The notes beneath the pieces were generated by a model. It ran no database searches. It saw nothing but the letters and a program-made list of their open reading frames with translations, and was not told the DNA's origin. Shown in pieces: positions 43,077-52,786 of a stretch of DNA of 64,000 nt. The DNA comes from CBDBZX01 sp965213645 (lineage in GTDB: Bacteria > Deinococcota > Deinococci > Deinococcales > Trueperaceae): NCBI GenBank assembly GCA_965213645.1, contig CBDBZX010000002.1, positions 1,736,001 to 1,800,000 of the forward strand, read 5' to 3'. The number at the start of each line of letters is the position of its first letter. The stretch's first letter is position 1. Both the position numbers and the translations under genes were made by a program.

Positions 43077-45680
43077 CTATAACGGCAACCTCAGCCCCAA
43101 CCTGTACCAAAACCCATCCGCGTACCCAACCGTCGCGCTGAGGCTCGTCGGCGCACCGTAGTTGATCACCGTGTCGAATGACACCGTGAAGTCTGCACCT
43201 ATGTGAAGTTTTGAATCTAGCCACGCCCGCACCTTGGGTTCTAACGACACGCGCTCGGCAGCGTAGAGCCCGTCGCCGTAGCGAAGCTCGAGGGGCAAGC
43301 TGCGGCGGTAGCCCACCGTAAAAAAGGTGCTGAGGTCGCTCTCCGGGTCGGTAGGAATAGGCCGCGCCGGGCGGTAGCCGCTACGCCCGCTCAGTTCTAA
43401 AGTCCCCTGCGAAAAAGGCGCGAAGTAAGCCGCGTCCAGCCAAGCGCCTAAAGACGGCTCCTTGGGTGTCGCGCTCCAAATCCCGGACACGCTAAAACGC
43501 ACGCCGCGCGTGCGGTAGCCCCAGTCGTCGCTGCGCAATTTAGAGAGCGACGCAGTGGCGTAGCTATCGAATTGGAGGTCGCCGCGCGAGGGCAGCCGCA
43601 GCGCACCTGCTCGGACAAAGGCGTAGCCGACCCACCTGTCTAAAGGTAGCTGCGCCGACACGTCGCCCATCACGCCTAAAGCGACCTCTTCGGTTGACTC
43701 GAGGTGAGGATTGTGCGGCCACAGCCCCCCTCGCAGGCCGAAACTTAAAGGTTGCTGCGTTTCTAAAAGCCCGCCCTCGCCGTAGGCGTAGCGGAGGTTT
43801 GAATATAAACCTAAAGGTGTCCCCGAGAGGTTGGTGCTAAGCCCGAGCGCCAAGCTATAACTGTGAACACCGCTGTCATCTTGCCCCAGCACCACGGCGC
43901 TCGCGGCTACGCTGAAGGGCGCGAACGAGACCGCGCCGCCCGTCGGCAGCCAGCCATAGGGGAGGAGGCTGGGCAGGGGTGAATAGTCCTGTACAGGAAA
44001 GGTTTGTATGACGGGTTCAGGTTGGGGTAAAGGCTCCCTTATAAGCTGCACGGGCGTATCCGAAGGGACGTCCAAAAACGCGAGGTTGTAGCCTTTCGCG
44101 CCCAACTTGGTGTAGAGAAAGCCGTCTTCTGTAACCGCTGGACCGAAGGCTCCGCCCACCGTGCGCGTCAAGCGAGTGAGGGTTTGGCTGGACAGCTCCA
44201 AACTGTAAAGCTCGAAGACCTCTTCTCTATCGGAGCGAAAGACGAGCGCCGTCTCACCGCGCCAGGTCGGATCTAAATCCTGCGCCGCGTCTTGCGTGAG
44301 GTAGCGTAGCGTACCCGCCTCCAAAACCGCTAAGTCTACAAAACCGCTACGCCACACGCTGAGCGCCACACGCCCCGCCTCGCTCACAGCGAGCCCGACG
44401 GCGTGCTCACCCTTTGGAGCTCGCCAGAGCGTGTCGGTTTCGCCCTCGCACCAGCGGCGCACCTGCGAGGGCTCGGTGACAATGTCGTGCACGTAGAGGA
44501 TGCACCCGTCAGGGGTTGGGGTTGGAAACTGCGCCCGTGCGCCCGAGGTGAGTTGCGTCTCTTTGCCCGTCACGGTATTCAGCGTGAAGAGTTCGGAAAA
44601 TTCGCTTCCGGGGCGGGATACGGGACGAGCGTAGAGGAGGGTCGTCTCGTTTAACCACGCTAAGGTGCTCGGCAACCTGTCGCGGACAAGCTCGCGCTGA
44701 TCCGTCAGCTCACCTTCAGCAAAATTCGCCACGACGATAGCGGGCGGCCACGAGACCCAAGCGAGCTGCGTTTCACTACTGTTTAGTGCAGGAGCGCGGG
44801 TGTACCAATTCGTTTCAGTGAGGGTGGGGCCGGCTCGAGTCTCCTCAAGGCGCTTCTGCGTCACCTCTTCCACCGACCGCCACCACGCTCGCCACTCTTC
44901 TGAAAGGTCCGTCCCGACAGCCTGCCGCCACGCCTGTGCGAAAGGCGTAAAGAAACCACCGCCGTTATACACGCGCAACGTCTCCAAAATCGCCTCAAAG
45001 CCGTGCTGCTCCACCAAATAGCCGATGAACTCCGCGCCGTAGAGATACCGCGCCGCGCCCCCAGGCCACGCGCTATACGTCGCGAGGCTCACGTCAGCCA
45101 GTGAGGGTGTCTCGCCCAGCGACGCACTCCGCACGAGCCCCGTCGTGAGCGCGTCTCCCAGACGCCCTCCCGCCGTAAACTCCGACTCCACCCACACCGC
45201 CAACCCTTCGATGAGCCAGGGCGGAGGCACGGCGGCGAGGTCTTCACCGACGAGCCCTAAGCGTGGCAGGCTGCCTACGCCATTAGAACTCAGGTTGTAG
45301 CTAAGCTGGATATTGTGTGTGAGTTCGTGCAGCAGTAAGAGCGTGAGGTCGTCTTCGGTTCGGTAGCCCAAGTTTACATCGTTGGGAAAGAGGGCGCGAA
45401 GCGCGACTTTGGGGCGGGGCAGGGCGAACGCCGTCGCGTTGTAAACGTCCGTGTTGGGGTCGATCGTCAGGGTGATGGGGTCAGGTGCGAAGTCGAAAAG
45501 GGGGATGAGCACGTCCAAAGCCCGCTCCGCTTCCGCTGCGACGCGCTGCGCGAAAGGTTCTAAGCTAGGGTCGTCGAAGAGCACACGCACGCGGGGCGCA
45601 GAGACCTCTTTCGTGGCCGACGCGCAGGTGATGAAAACGAAGAGATTGATAAAGAGGATACACGCTGTGATAAGACGCAC
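43077..45680 (-). CDS. Secreted zincin with beta-propeller and probable outer-membrane barrel
   Basis: 867 aa. Signal peptide (LITACILFINLFVFITCASA). Residues ~25-280 are a peptidase-MA-like domain with LLLLHELTHNIQLSYNL, a zinc-binding HELTH. Residues ~300-560 hold TolB/WD40-like repeats (TLWRAPKGEHAVGLAVSEAG, DLDPTWRGETALVFRSDREE). The last ~270 residues are rich in alternating hydrophobic/Gly/Tyr strands and end YRLGLRLPL, like an outer-membrane beta-barrel. Likely anchored in the outer membrane with the protease outside or periplasmic. Substrate unknown. Confidence 0.75.
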   Translation of the reverse strand: MRLITACILFINLFVFITCASATKEVSAPRVRVLFDDPSLEPFAQRVAAEAERALDVLIPLFDFAPDPITLTIDPNTDVYNATAFALPRPKVALRALFPNDVNLGYRTEDDLTLLLLHELTHNIQLSYNLSSNGVGSLPRLGLVGEDLAAVPPPWLIEGLAVWVESEFTAGGRLGDALTTGLVRSASLGETPSLADVSLATYSAWPGGAARYLYGAEFIGYLVEQHGFEAILETLRVYNGGGFFTPFAQAWRQAVGTDLSEEWRAWWRSVEEVTQKRLEETRAGPTLTETNWYTRAPALNSSETQLAWVSWPPAIVVANFAEGELTDQRELVRDRLPSTLAWLNETTLLYARPVSRPGSEFSELFTLNTVTGKETQLTSGARAQFPTPTPDGCILYVHDIVTEPSQVRRWCEGETDTLWRAPKGEHAVGLAVSEAGRVALSVWRSGFVDLAVLEAGTLRYLTQDAAQDLDPTWRGETALVFRSDREEVFELYSLELSSQTLTRLTRTVGGAFGPAVTEDGFLYTKLGAKGYNLAFLDVPSDTPVQLIREPLPQPEPVIQTFPVQDYSPLPSLLPYGWLPTGGAVSFAPFSVAASAVVLGQDDSGVHSYSLALGLSTNLSGTPLGLYSNLRYAYGEGGLLETQQPLSFGLRGGLWPHNPHLESTEEVALGVMGDVSAQLPLDRWVGYAFVRAGALRLPSRGDLQFDSYATASLSKLRSDDWGYRTRGVRFSVSGIWSATPKEPSLGAWLDAAYFAPFSQGTLELSGRSGYRPARPIPTDPESDLSTFFTVGYRRSLPLELRYGDGLYAAERVSLEPKVRAWLDSKLHIGADFTVSFDTVINYGAPTSLSATVGYADGFWYRLGLRLPL

Positions 45681-45786
45681 GCTGCCTAGTATAGCGGGAG
45701 AGCAGCGTCTTCGTTTATGGCACTTTTCAAAAGAAGCCGTTGTGACGACGCAGAGTTTTAGAAACCCTTCGGCCTAAAAGTTCAAA

Positions 45787-45810
45787 GAGGCTCGAGCACC
45801 CTCGAGCCTC
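45787..45810 (-). terminator. Intrinsic terminator of the subtilisin gene
   Basis: GAGGCTCGAG CACC CTCGAGCCTC, a 10-bp perfect stem. On the minus strand it is followed by TTTGAACTTTT, 30 bases after the peptidase stop. Each arm contains CTCGAG. Confidence 0.75.
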
Positions 45811-45840
45811 CAGATAGACGACGCTATCGTCACTTCGCAA

Positions 45841-48800
45841 CTACTGTGCAGCGGCGCTACTACGGAGTTTCATCACGAAGATGTTGTTGCCCTCTATGGG
45901 TGCTCCGTCTAATGTGCTATTGGTATAGCCTGTGATGAAGATGTTGCCTTGCGCGTCCACCGCGACAGCGTCAGCCTCGTCGCGCTGAGCGCTGCCGCGC
46001 TGCTCCGCCCAAACCTGAGTGCCCGCACTGTCATATGCTATGGTGAGGATGTCGCCAGAGCCCGCGTACGTACCCGCCGTGTCACCGTAGGTATAGCCAG
46101 TGACGATAACGTACCCTTGTGCGTCGATTGCGGCGGCGTGAGCGCCCTCACCCGAGGCGCTGCCGAACTGCTCGAGCCACATTTGATTACCACTGCCGTC
46201 ATACTTGGCAATAACAAAGTCGGAATTACCAGCGTTTGCGTACGCTAGACTGCCGCGTGTATAGCCTATGACGTAGGCGTTACCCGCCGCGTCAACGACG
46301 ACGCCTTTGCCCTCGTCATCGACCTCGCTGCCGAACTGCTCGAGCCATTCTTGATCGCCGTTACTTCTATACTTAGCGATGAAGATGTCGAAACCACCTA
46401 CGTTAGAGCCCAGACCTGCTAGGTCGCCACCTGTGTAGCCTGCGATGTAAATGTTGCCTGCCGCATCCACAGCGATACTGTTGCTTTCCTCATTAGCGGC
46501 ACTGCCGAACTGCTTAAACCACTCCTGGACGCCGTCACTTTTATACTTGGCTACGAAAATTTCTTTGTCGAAGTTCGTTGAGCCGCTCGTAGTGTGCCCC
46601 GCGATGTAGATATTACCCGCCGCGTCAACCACCACAGCTTCAGCCTCATCGCGCCCCGCACCGCCAAACTGATCTATCCAGGTTTGCTCACCGCTGTGGC
46701 TATCGTACTGAGCGACAAAGGCGTCCGCGCCACCAGCGTTATTACCCTCTAGGTCACCTTGTGTATAGCCAACAACGTAAAGATTGCCCGCCGTGTCGGT
46801 GGCAACGCCTTCAGCTTCATCAGTGCTGTCGCTAACAATCTGCTCTGTCCAAACTTGGTCGCCGTGACTATTAAGCTTCATTACAAAAGCGTCACGGTTA
46901 TTGGCTGGGGTATTGACCGCCTGAGTCTTTCCAACGATGTAGAGGTTGCCCTCAGCGTCAACGGTGATACTTTCTGCATCATCATTTGTGGCGTCGTTAC
47001 CGAACTGTACGGGCCACAGCTCCGGCTCTGCTACCGTCACCGTTACCGTTGTCTCCAAAACGTTGCCTGCTGCGTCACTCGCCACGGCTCTAAGCGTAAA
47101 GGTGCCTGCCGAGCGCGGGGCGTAGAGGTAGGACCAAGTGCCGCTGGACGGGTCGAGGGTCGCTTCGCCTAAGTGCGTTACGTCTTCGTAAAGCTCGAGC
47201 GCGTTGAGCTTTACGTTATCGGTGGCTGTACCCGTGAGGGTTACCGTTTGCCCTGCGGTCAACGCGCCGGGATTGTCGAACGCAACCACGGGTCTTTCTT
47301 CATCCACATCTTCAACGTTCACCGCGAAGCGCTGCTGAAAGACGCCGTCTGCGCCCGCCACTTCGACGAGCACGCTGTATTCGGACCTCGCCTCGAAGTC
47401 GAAGCGCTCAGCGTTTCTAAGCTCGTCTCCGACAACCGTGAAGCTGCCGTTATCAGCCTCACCTGCGACTAATCTATAACGCCAAGTGCCACCGTCCGGA
47501 GCGCTGAAGCTGCCGACTAGGGTGCCCGGGTCTTGGTTCTCAAGAACCGAACTGCGGCTCAGGGTGATGTCGCTCGGCGCGGCGTTCTCCACGAACCCTA
47601 GGAACCGACCGACGTCGAGCATCCCCGCGTCCGTATCATCTCTGGAGTCCATCGCCTTATTGACGGACGCGAGCAGGGCTCGCGCGTAGGACGCCGCGCC
47701 GCCCCCCTCCTCTTCGGCGTCCTCTTCAGCGTCGCCTAGCGCCAGCGCGAGGGTGCCCGCGACGATGGGGGCGGCGAACGAGGTGCCTGTGGCGTTTGTC
47801 AGGCTGCGCTCAGGCGCGAGGGTGTGGACCGCTTCGCCGGGCGCGTAGAGGCTGACTTTGGGGCCGTAGGTCGAGAAGTCCGACCTGACGTTCGCCGTGT
47901 CCACGCTGCCGACGCTGACGAGGGCGTCGTGCCCGCTGCGCTGTGCTAAGCGTGCGGGGAAGGTAACCTTGTCGTCGCCCGTATTGCCTGAAGAGGCCAC
48001 GATGAGGACGCCGTGCTTCTGGCGGGCGTAGGTCAGCACCCTCGAGACCGCGTCGGAGTCCGTGTCTCCGTCCGCGCCGAGTGAGAGGTTGATGATGTCC
48101 GCGCCTCTCTGGGCGGCCCAGTCGATCGCCATCGCGACGTCGGTGAGGTCGCCGCTGCCGTCCGGCCCCAACACGCGCAGGGGCAAGATGGTCGCTTCGG
48201 GCGCAATCTGCAAGATGATGCCCGCGACGCCCGTGCCGTGGCCGTGGCCTGCGTTGCTCGAGTCTCGCTCTTTCTCGTCGAGCGGGAGCGCGTCCCCGTC
48301 GATGAAGTCGCGCCACTCACCCTCGGGCGCGAGCCCACCTTGTAGCGCAGGATGATAGACGTCAACGCCGCTATCAATGACCGCAACCTTCACGCCTCGG
48401 CCTGAGCTGGCTGCGCCGGCCTGACCCTGAGCGAGGTTGATCTGCTGCCAAGCGCCGAGGTTCTCCTTAGGCGTCGTCGCGCCTTCGCCCGTACCGCTGG
48501 CCCAGGAGGAGCGCCCGCTGGCCCAAGAGCTGCGCCCGCTGGCCCAGGAGGAGCGGCCTTGCGCGTTCACACTCGGGATGCTGAAGGCGTCTCGGTTGCT
48601 TTCCAAATGCGCTTCGGTGCTCGCGGGCGTCAGGCTGCCCTGAACCCCCAACACGGCGAAGCCCGCCTCAGGGTGCCAGATGAGCGCACGACCGCCGTAA
48701 CGCGCCTCGACCTCTTCGCGGTTACTCTGAGGTGTGATGTCTGCGCTCAGCGCGTAGTCGTAGCGGACGGGAAGCGGCGTCTCAGGTTCGGGTGTGCTGC

Positions 48801-48864
48801 CGCAGGCCGCGAGCACGGCGGAGGTTAAAGCGAGAGCGAAGCGCCAAATGGTAACTCGGATCAT
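45841..48864 (-). CDS. Subtilisin-family (S8) lipoprotein with seven SBBP repeats
   Basis: 1007 aa. Lipobox LAAC (Cys21). Propeptide-like region to ~100, then three RSSWASG repeats. The S8 catalytic domain has Asp164 (AVIDSGVDVYHP), His209 (GHGHGTGVAG) and Ser362 (GTSFAAPIVAG), with SSGNTGDD as oxyanion Asn. A cadherin-like domain (~435-540) and an Ig-like domain (~545-625) follow. The C-terminal ~370 residues carry seven repeats of the type EQFGS...DEA.AVAVDA.GN.YI.GYT, enough for one seven-bladed propeller. Anchored on the cell surface; all active residues present. Confidence 0.9.
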   Translation of the reverse strand: MIRVTIWRFALALTSAVLAACGSTPEPETPLPVRYDYALSADITPQSNREEVEARYGGRALIWHPEAGFAVLGVQGSLTPASTEAHLESNRDAFSIPSVNAQGRSSWASGRSSWASGRSSWASGTGEGATTPKENLGAWQQINLAQGQAGAASSGRGVKVAVIDSGVDVYHPALQGGLAPEGEWRDFIDGDALPLDEKERDSSNAGHGHGTGVAGIILQIAPEATILPLRVLGPDGSGDLTDVAMAIDWAAQRGADIINLSLGADGDTDSDAVSRVLTYARQKHGVLIVASSGNTGDDKVTFPARLAQRSGHDALVSVGSVDTANVRSDFSTYGPKVSLYAPGEAVHTLAPERSLTNATGTSFAAPIVAGTLALALGDAEEDAEEEGGGAASYARALLASVNKAMDSRDDTDAGMLDVGRFLGFVENAAPSDITLSRSSVLENQDPGTLVGSFSAPDGGTWRYRLVAGEADNGSFTVVGDELRNAERFDFEARSEYSVLVEVAGADGVFQQRFAVNVEDVDEERPVVAFDNPGALTAGQTVTLTGTATDNVKLNALELYEDVTHLGEATLDPSSGTWSYLYAPRSAGTFTLRAVASDAAGNVLETTVTVTVAEPELWPVQFGNDATNDDAESITVDAEGNLYIVGKTQAVNTPANNRDAFVMKLNSHGDQVWTEQIVSDSTDEAEGVATDTAGNLYVVGYTQGDLEGNNAGGADAFVAQYDSHSGEQTWIDQFGGAGRDEAEAVVVDAAGNIYIAGHTTSGSTNFDKEIFVAKYKSDGVQEWFKQFGSAANEESNSIAVDAAGNIYIAGYTGGDLAGLGSNVGGFDIFIAKYRSNGDQEWLEQFGSEVDDEGKGVVVDAAGNAYVIGYTRGSLAYANAGNSDFVIAKYDGSGNQMWLEQFGSASGEGAHAAAIDAQGYVIVTGYTYGDTAGTYAGSGDILTIAYDSAGTQVWAEQRGSAQRDEADAVAVDAQGNIFITGYTNSTLDGAPIEGNNIFVMKLRSSAAAQ
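48493..48555 (-). repeat. Three tandem 21-bp repeats inside the subtilisin gene
   Basis: Encodes RSSWASG three times in frame. The unit number could vary by slippage without a frameshift. It lies between propeptide and catalytic domain. Confidence 0.85.
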
Positions 48865-48987
48865 GGCAGGGTTAGACCTTTCTGTAATGCGTAGGGTGAG
48901 TGTCTACGGGTTGCATGACGAACGGGTTTTTCTCGGCGCAAGGCTCGAGATAGTTCCCTAACCCTAAAAGAACGGTCCTTACAGAAA

Positions 48988-49138
48988 TCTTACAAACCGC
49001 GTAGCGCCGAGGCGCGACCCTTTCGACATAGGAGACGCGGAGTAAAAGACGCGCCTACTGGGAGACGACAAGCCCGGCGACCTGCTGCTAAAAGCGGCCT
49101 ATCTCACACCGGTTTGTAAGAACTGCAGTTTGTAAGAA
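48988..49138. promoter_or_regulatory. Repeated GTTTGTAAGA motifs between divergent genes
   Basis: GGTTTGTAAGAA at 49111 and GTTTGTAAGAA at 49128 (16 bases apart). The inverted TCTTACAAACC is at 48988. They lie in the 319-bp gap between the divergent subtilisin and TPR-GGDEF genes; apart from these the gap shows nothing I recognise. Confidence 0.4.
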
Positions 49139-49183
49139 TTGGCTAAGAGTCTACCTTCTAAAGTAGGGCCAGAAAGGGATGAG

Positions 49184-50965
49184 ATGACTATAGCAGGCCC
49201 ACAGATTGGAGAGGAACCCGTCGCCGCCGAGGTTGACGCACTAAACGCACGTGCCTGGGAGCTGCACCGCGCCGATACGAAGCGCTCGCTGCTGCTCGCT
49301 GAGGAGGCGCTTCGTCACGCGCAAAGGGTGAACTATGGGCGGGGCCAGGCGCTCAGCCTCATCACCCTCGCTCACGGCGCGATGCGCTCCTCTGAACTCG
49401 AGGCGGCGCTCACCAAGCTGCAGGCCGCTTTAGAGCTACTCGACACCTTAGAGGACAAAAAAGGAAGCCAGCGGGCGCTCAACATGCTGGGCATCGTCTA
49501 CGGTCAATCCGGCAACTACGCGGGAGCCCTTAAAACGTTCCTGACTTTACAGCGTCTCTGCGCCGAGCTGGGCGACCCTCGAGCCACCGCTGACGCGCTC
49601 AACAACACGGGCGTCGCCTATTTTCACCTGGGCGATTACACGAACGCCCTGGACTATCACTTCCAGGCGCTCGAGGCTTACAAAGCCGCCCGCCACCCCT
49701 CGGGCGAGGTTCACGCGCTCATCAACGTCGGGATGGTTTACTTTGAACGGGGACACTTCAAAGAGGCGTTAGACGCCTTTTTAGAGGCGCGACAGGGCGA
49801 GGTCGAGGACGAATACACGCACGCGCTTTTGCGCAACCACCTCGGGCGGACCTACTTGCAACTCGGGCAGTACGAGCAGGCGCTCGTCCACAACCAAGCG
49901 AGCCTCACCCTGATGAGCGCACTAGGTGACAGGCTAGGCGCGAGCTACACCCAGGATGACCTCGCGGCTATCTATATTAAACTCGGGCAGATAGGGCAAG
50001 CGGAAAGCTGTCTCTCAGAGAGCTTAGCGGCAAAGAGGGGAGCGGGCGACACCAAAGGCGAGGCCGAAGTCTGTTTGCAACTGGGCGACCTCTATTTGCG
50101 CCAAGGACAGCTCGAGCTTGCTTTAGACACCTTGCATGAAGGGCTCGGGAGCGCCCAGCAGAGCGACGCGCAGAGCGAAATCCGCAAAGCTCACCGCGCC
50201 CTCGCCGCTGCCTACAAGAAAAATCGGCAGTTTCGCGAAGCCTGTTTGCACCTGGAAAAACACGAGAAAATCGCTGGCGAGGTCTTTGACCGCGAGTCTG
50301 ACCTCCGGCTCCAGGCGATGCGCGTCCAGTATGAGGTCGAGCAGACCGAGAACGAGAAGGAACTCTACCGCCTCAAAAACGTCGAACTGGCGCAAGCCGT
50401 CGAAGCGCTCCACGCGCTCACCGCGTCCTTACAAGCGGCGAACGACGACAAAGCGGCCTTGTTGGGGCAGCTCGAGCGGCAGTCTCGAGAAGACGGTCTC
50501 ACCGGGCTCTACAACCGCCGCTACTTGGACGAAACGCTCGCGCAAGCCTTTGTTCACGCGAAGCGCTACGAGCGAGCGCTGAGCGTCGTGGTCTGCGACA
50601 TCGACCACTTCAAGCGCGTCAACGACACGTTTTCTCACCAGATGGGCGACGTGGTACTCAAAGAGGTCGCGCGGTTGTTGCAACAGGGCGTCCGTCAGGG
50701 CGACACGGTGGCGCGTTACGGCGGCGAGGAGTTCGTCATCGTGCTGCCCGAGACCTCGGTCAAAGACGCGGCCAACATCGTCGAGCGCATCCGTCAAGCC
50801 ATTCAGAACTACCCCTGGCACACCTTCCATAGCGACCTCACCATCACTATGAGCGCGGGCGTCTCCGACGACCTCTCAGCCGAAAGCCACGAGAAGCTCG
50901 TCGGCGTCGCGGATAAAAAGCTCTATGAGGCGAAGCGTAGCGGTAGAAATCGGCTCGTGTCGTAG
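49184..50965 (+). CDS. Cytoplasmic TPR-GGDEF diguanylate cyclase
   Basis: 593 aa from the ATG at 49184, which has AAAGGGATGAG before it; a TTG 45 bases earlier is less likely. Residues ~20-370 form TPR repeats (RALNMLGIVYGQSGNYAGAL, DALNNTGVAYFHLGDYTNAL, and others). A coiled coil follows (EVEQTENEKELYRLKNVE), then GGDEF: DGLTGLYNRRYLDETL, VCDIDHFKRVNDTFSHQMGD, ARYGGEEFVIVLPET. RQGD before the active site is an I-site. No signal peptide or membrane segment; protein binding through the TPRs probably controls it. Confidence 0.92.
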   Translation: MTIAGPQIGEEPVAAEVDALNARAWELHRADTKRSLLLAEEALRHAQRVNYGRGQALSLITLAHGAMRSSELEAALTKLQAALELLDTLEDKKGSQRALNMLGIVYGQSGNYAGALKTFLTLQRLCAELGDPRATADALNNTGVAYFHLGDYTNALDYHFQALEAYKAARHPSGEVHALINVGMVYFERGHFKEALDAFLEARQGEVEDEYTHALLRNHLGRTYLQLGQYEQALVHNQASLTLMSALGDRLGASYTQDDLAAIYIKLGQIGQAESCLSESLAAKRGAGDTKGEAEVCLQLGDLYLRQGQLELALDTLHEGLGSAQQSDAQSEIRKAHRALAAAYKKNRQFREACLHLEKHEKIAGEVFDRESDLRLQAMRVQYEVEQTENEKELYRLKNVELAQAVEALHALTASLQAANDDKAALLGQLERQSREDGLTGLYNRRYLDETLAQAFVHAKRYERALSVVVCDIDHFKRVNDTFSHQMGDVVLKEVARLLQQGVRQGDTVARYGGEEFVIVLPETSVKDAANIVERIRQAIQNYPWHTFHSDLTITMSAGVSDDLSAESHEKLVGVADKKLYEAKRSGRNRLVS

Positions 50966-51086
50966 GGGTTTGGAGGTCGAGACCTCTTCGGAATCCTATC
51001 TTCGTCCCGTTTGACCTCTCGAGACGCGCAGCTAAAAACGTATCAAAGCGTCATATGGCCGCAATTAAAACCGCTGACAACCGCAT

Positions 51087-52238
51087 TCACACCTTGTTTT
51101 TCCTCAGCTCCGCGAGCGAATAGCGTGTGCCGCGCCACGAGACGCTGCCGCGCCAGAGCGCTTTGGCAGCGGCCTCTAGGGTCGCGTAGCAGAGCACCGT
51201 CACGCCAAACGGATGCAGCGCCGCGTACCACACGGGTAGCTTGGAAAGCCGCTCGTTCAGCGCGTAGATGGCGAAGGCGATGAGAACCGAGCATCCGAAG
51301 AGCACGCGCTCGAGCCCGTGCGTAAAAAACACCGCGATAAAAGGAAACACGTTCGTTGCAAAAAGACCAGCAACGCCTAAAAGAGCGAGAGGTAGCGAGT
51401 AGTTCAGCCCTGCAAAGGCGTTTTTATTGAGCCCGCGAACCGCCTCACGCAGACTCGTATACCACTCGACCTGCATCAGCTCGGGCGCGAAAACCGCCTC
51501 TTGCTTGTACCCTGCTCTTTTGACGAGCTTGCCGAGCTTCATATCGTCGTCAGGACGTAGCGCAATCTTTTGATGCGTACCGACCGCTTCATACACCTCT
51601 CGCTTCAAGAGGTTGAACGCACCGATGCCGATATACCACCTAGCCCTAAACCCCTTTCCCTGTTTCGTCACGCGCCACGGTTGGCTGTAGATGCTAAAAA
51701 GAAGTGAAAAGGCGGAGACGAACGACTTGAGAAAGACGCTTTTGGCTTCAAGGTAAGGAAGTGCTGCTAGGTGGTCCAAAGATTGCTTGTCGGCGTAGGC
51801 CACCGCAGCGGTGAGGGCGCGTTCGTCAAAGCGCACGTCCGCGTCCGTAAAGAGAAGCCACTCACCTCTCGAGCGCTTTGCACCCACGTAAAGTGCGTGA
51901 TTTTTGCCGAGCCACCCGCTGGGTAAGGTTTCGATGTGAATGACCTCTAAACGTGGATACCTCTTTTTCATCCCCTCCAAAATCTCACCCGTGCGGTCTG
52001 TCGAGCGGTCATTCAAGACGATGACCTCTAGGTCGGGATAGTCCTGCGCCAAAACAGATTGCAAACTCCGCTCGATCTCCCTCTCTTCGTTGAGCGCCGG
52101 GATAATCACGGAGAGAGTTGGGGGGTGCTCGAGCGCGGTTTGCCCATGAGTAAGTTGGGTGATGCGGCGCATTCCTCTATACCAATCGAGGGCGAGGATC
52201 ATCCAGATAAGTAAGGTGGCACTGGCAAGCCATATCAT
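51087..52238 (-). CDS. Family 2 glycosyltransferase, membrane-bound
   Basis: 383 aa. N-terminal membrane helix (ASATLLIWMILALDW); GT-A domain with LSVIIPALNEEREIERSL, VIVLNDRSTDRTGEIL, LLFTDADVRF (DxD), and PDDDMKLGKLVKRAGY; then three C-terminal TM helices and a cytoplasmic tail. The layout resembles carotenoid or lipid glycosyltransferases, so a membrane acceptor is likely. Single gene, convergent with the TPR-GGDEF gene. Confidence 0.82.
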   Translation of the reverse strand: MIWLASATLLIWMILALDWYRGMRRITQLTHGQTALEHPPTLSVIIPALNEEREIERSLQSVLAQDYPDLEVIVLNDRSTDRTGEILEGMKKRYPRLEVIHIETLPSGWLGKNHALYVGAKRSRGEWLLFTDADVRFDERALTAAVAYADKQSLDHLAALPYLEAKSVFLKSFVSAFSLLFSIYSQPWRVTKQGKGFRARWYIGIGAFNLLKREVYEAVGTHQKIALRPDDDMKLGKLVKRAGYKQEAVFAPELMQVEWYTSLREAVRGLNKNAFAGLNYSLPLALLGVAGLFATNVFPFIAVFFTHGLERVLFGCSVLIAFAIYALNERLSKLPVWYAALHPFGVTVLCYATLEAAAKALWRGSVSWRGTRYSLAELRKNKV

Positions 52239-52285
52239 CCTTCTCTCATTTTAACGTCGATACGCTCTGAGAGGTCGCGCTGAGC

Positions 52286-52786
52286 TTACGTCAGTACATG
52301 TGGCGCATCCTCGGCTTCTTCGTCTTGGAGGGGGTCGGGCTCGAGCCAAGCCAGTACTGCAATGGGTAAAACCGCGTAGAGCAAAAGCCCGAGCGCGACG
52401 AGCCACATTAGAGCAATCTTTTCCGCTGTCGGGATGAGTACGAGCAGACTTGGACCTAAGATGAGATAGGCTATAAGGTAAGCCCGGTTGCGGACCTTCT
52501 CTTGACGTTCATCAATAGGGGGCAGTTTGGCATCTGGATAGAGGTCGTGATCGTGGATATCGGCGACGCCACTCGTTGCGGCGTACAGAACGAGCGCAGT
52601 GAGGACTATCAGCGCAAACCCGGCGAGCGACACCCCCTGCACAAATGGCGTGAATGAAGTGGACAGGGGATAAGGCAGCGAGACCCAAAAGATGATTAGT
52701 CCAGCGTCGAGGGCGTAGAGAAGAACCACAAGGACCCTGCGCCAGAAGCGGCTCAGCTCGAGGTGAAAAGGTTTCGTCAGCCTCAT
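52286..52786 (-). CDS. Four-helix membrane protein, paralogue of the upstream gene
   Basis: 166 aa from the ATG at 52786, which overlaps the upstream stop (ATGA); the longer reading of this frame is the shadow of that gene. Four TM segments. It shares DERQEKVRNRAYLIAYLIL and a C-terminal LAWLEPDPLQ with its neighbour (DERQLALRNRAFRLSYHVV, RAWLEPDPP), so the pair arose by duplication. Function unknown; third gene of the XRE operon. Confidence 0.7.
   Translation of the reverse strand: MRLTKPFHLELSRFWRRVLVVLLYALDAGLIIFWVSLPYPLSTSFTPFVQGVSLAGFALIVLTALVLYAATSGVADIHDHDLYPDAKLPPIDERQEKVRNRAYLIAYLILGPSLLVLIPTAEKIALMWLVALGLLLYAVLPIAVLAWLEPDPLQDEEAEDAPHVLT

Noticed and set aside
48493..48555. Tandem 21-bp repeats as a CRISPR-like array
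   Set aside because: In frame, no spacers, and they encode RSSWASG within a well-formed peptidase.
50973..50986. GAGGTCGAGACCTC as a terminator after the TPR-GGDEF gene
   Set aside because: Only a 6-bp stem with a 2-base centre and no T-run.
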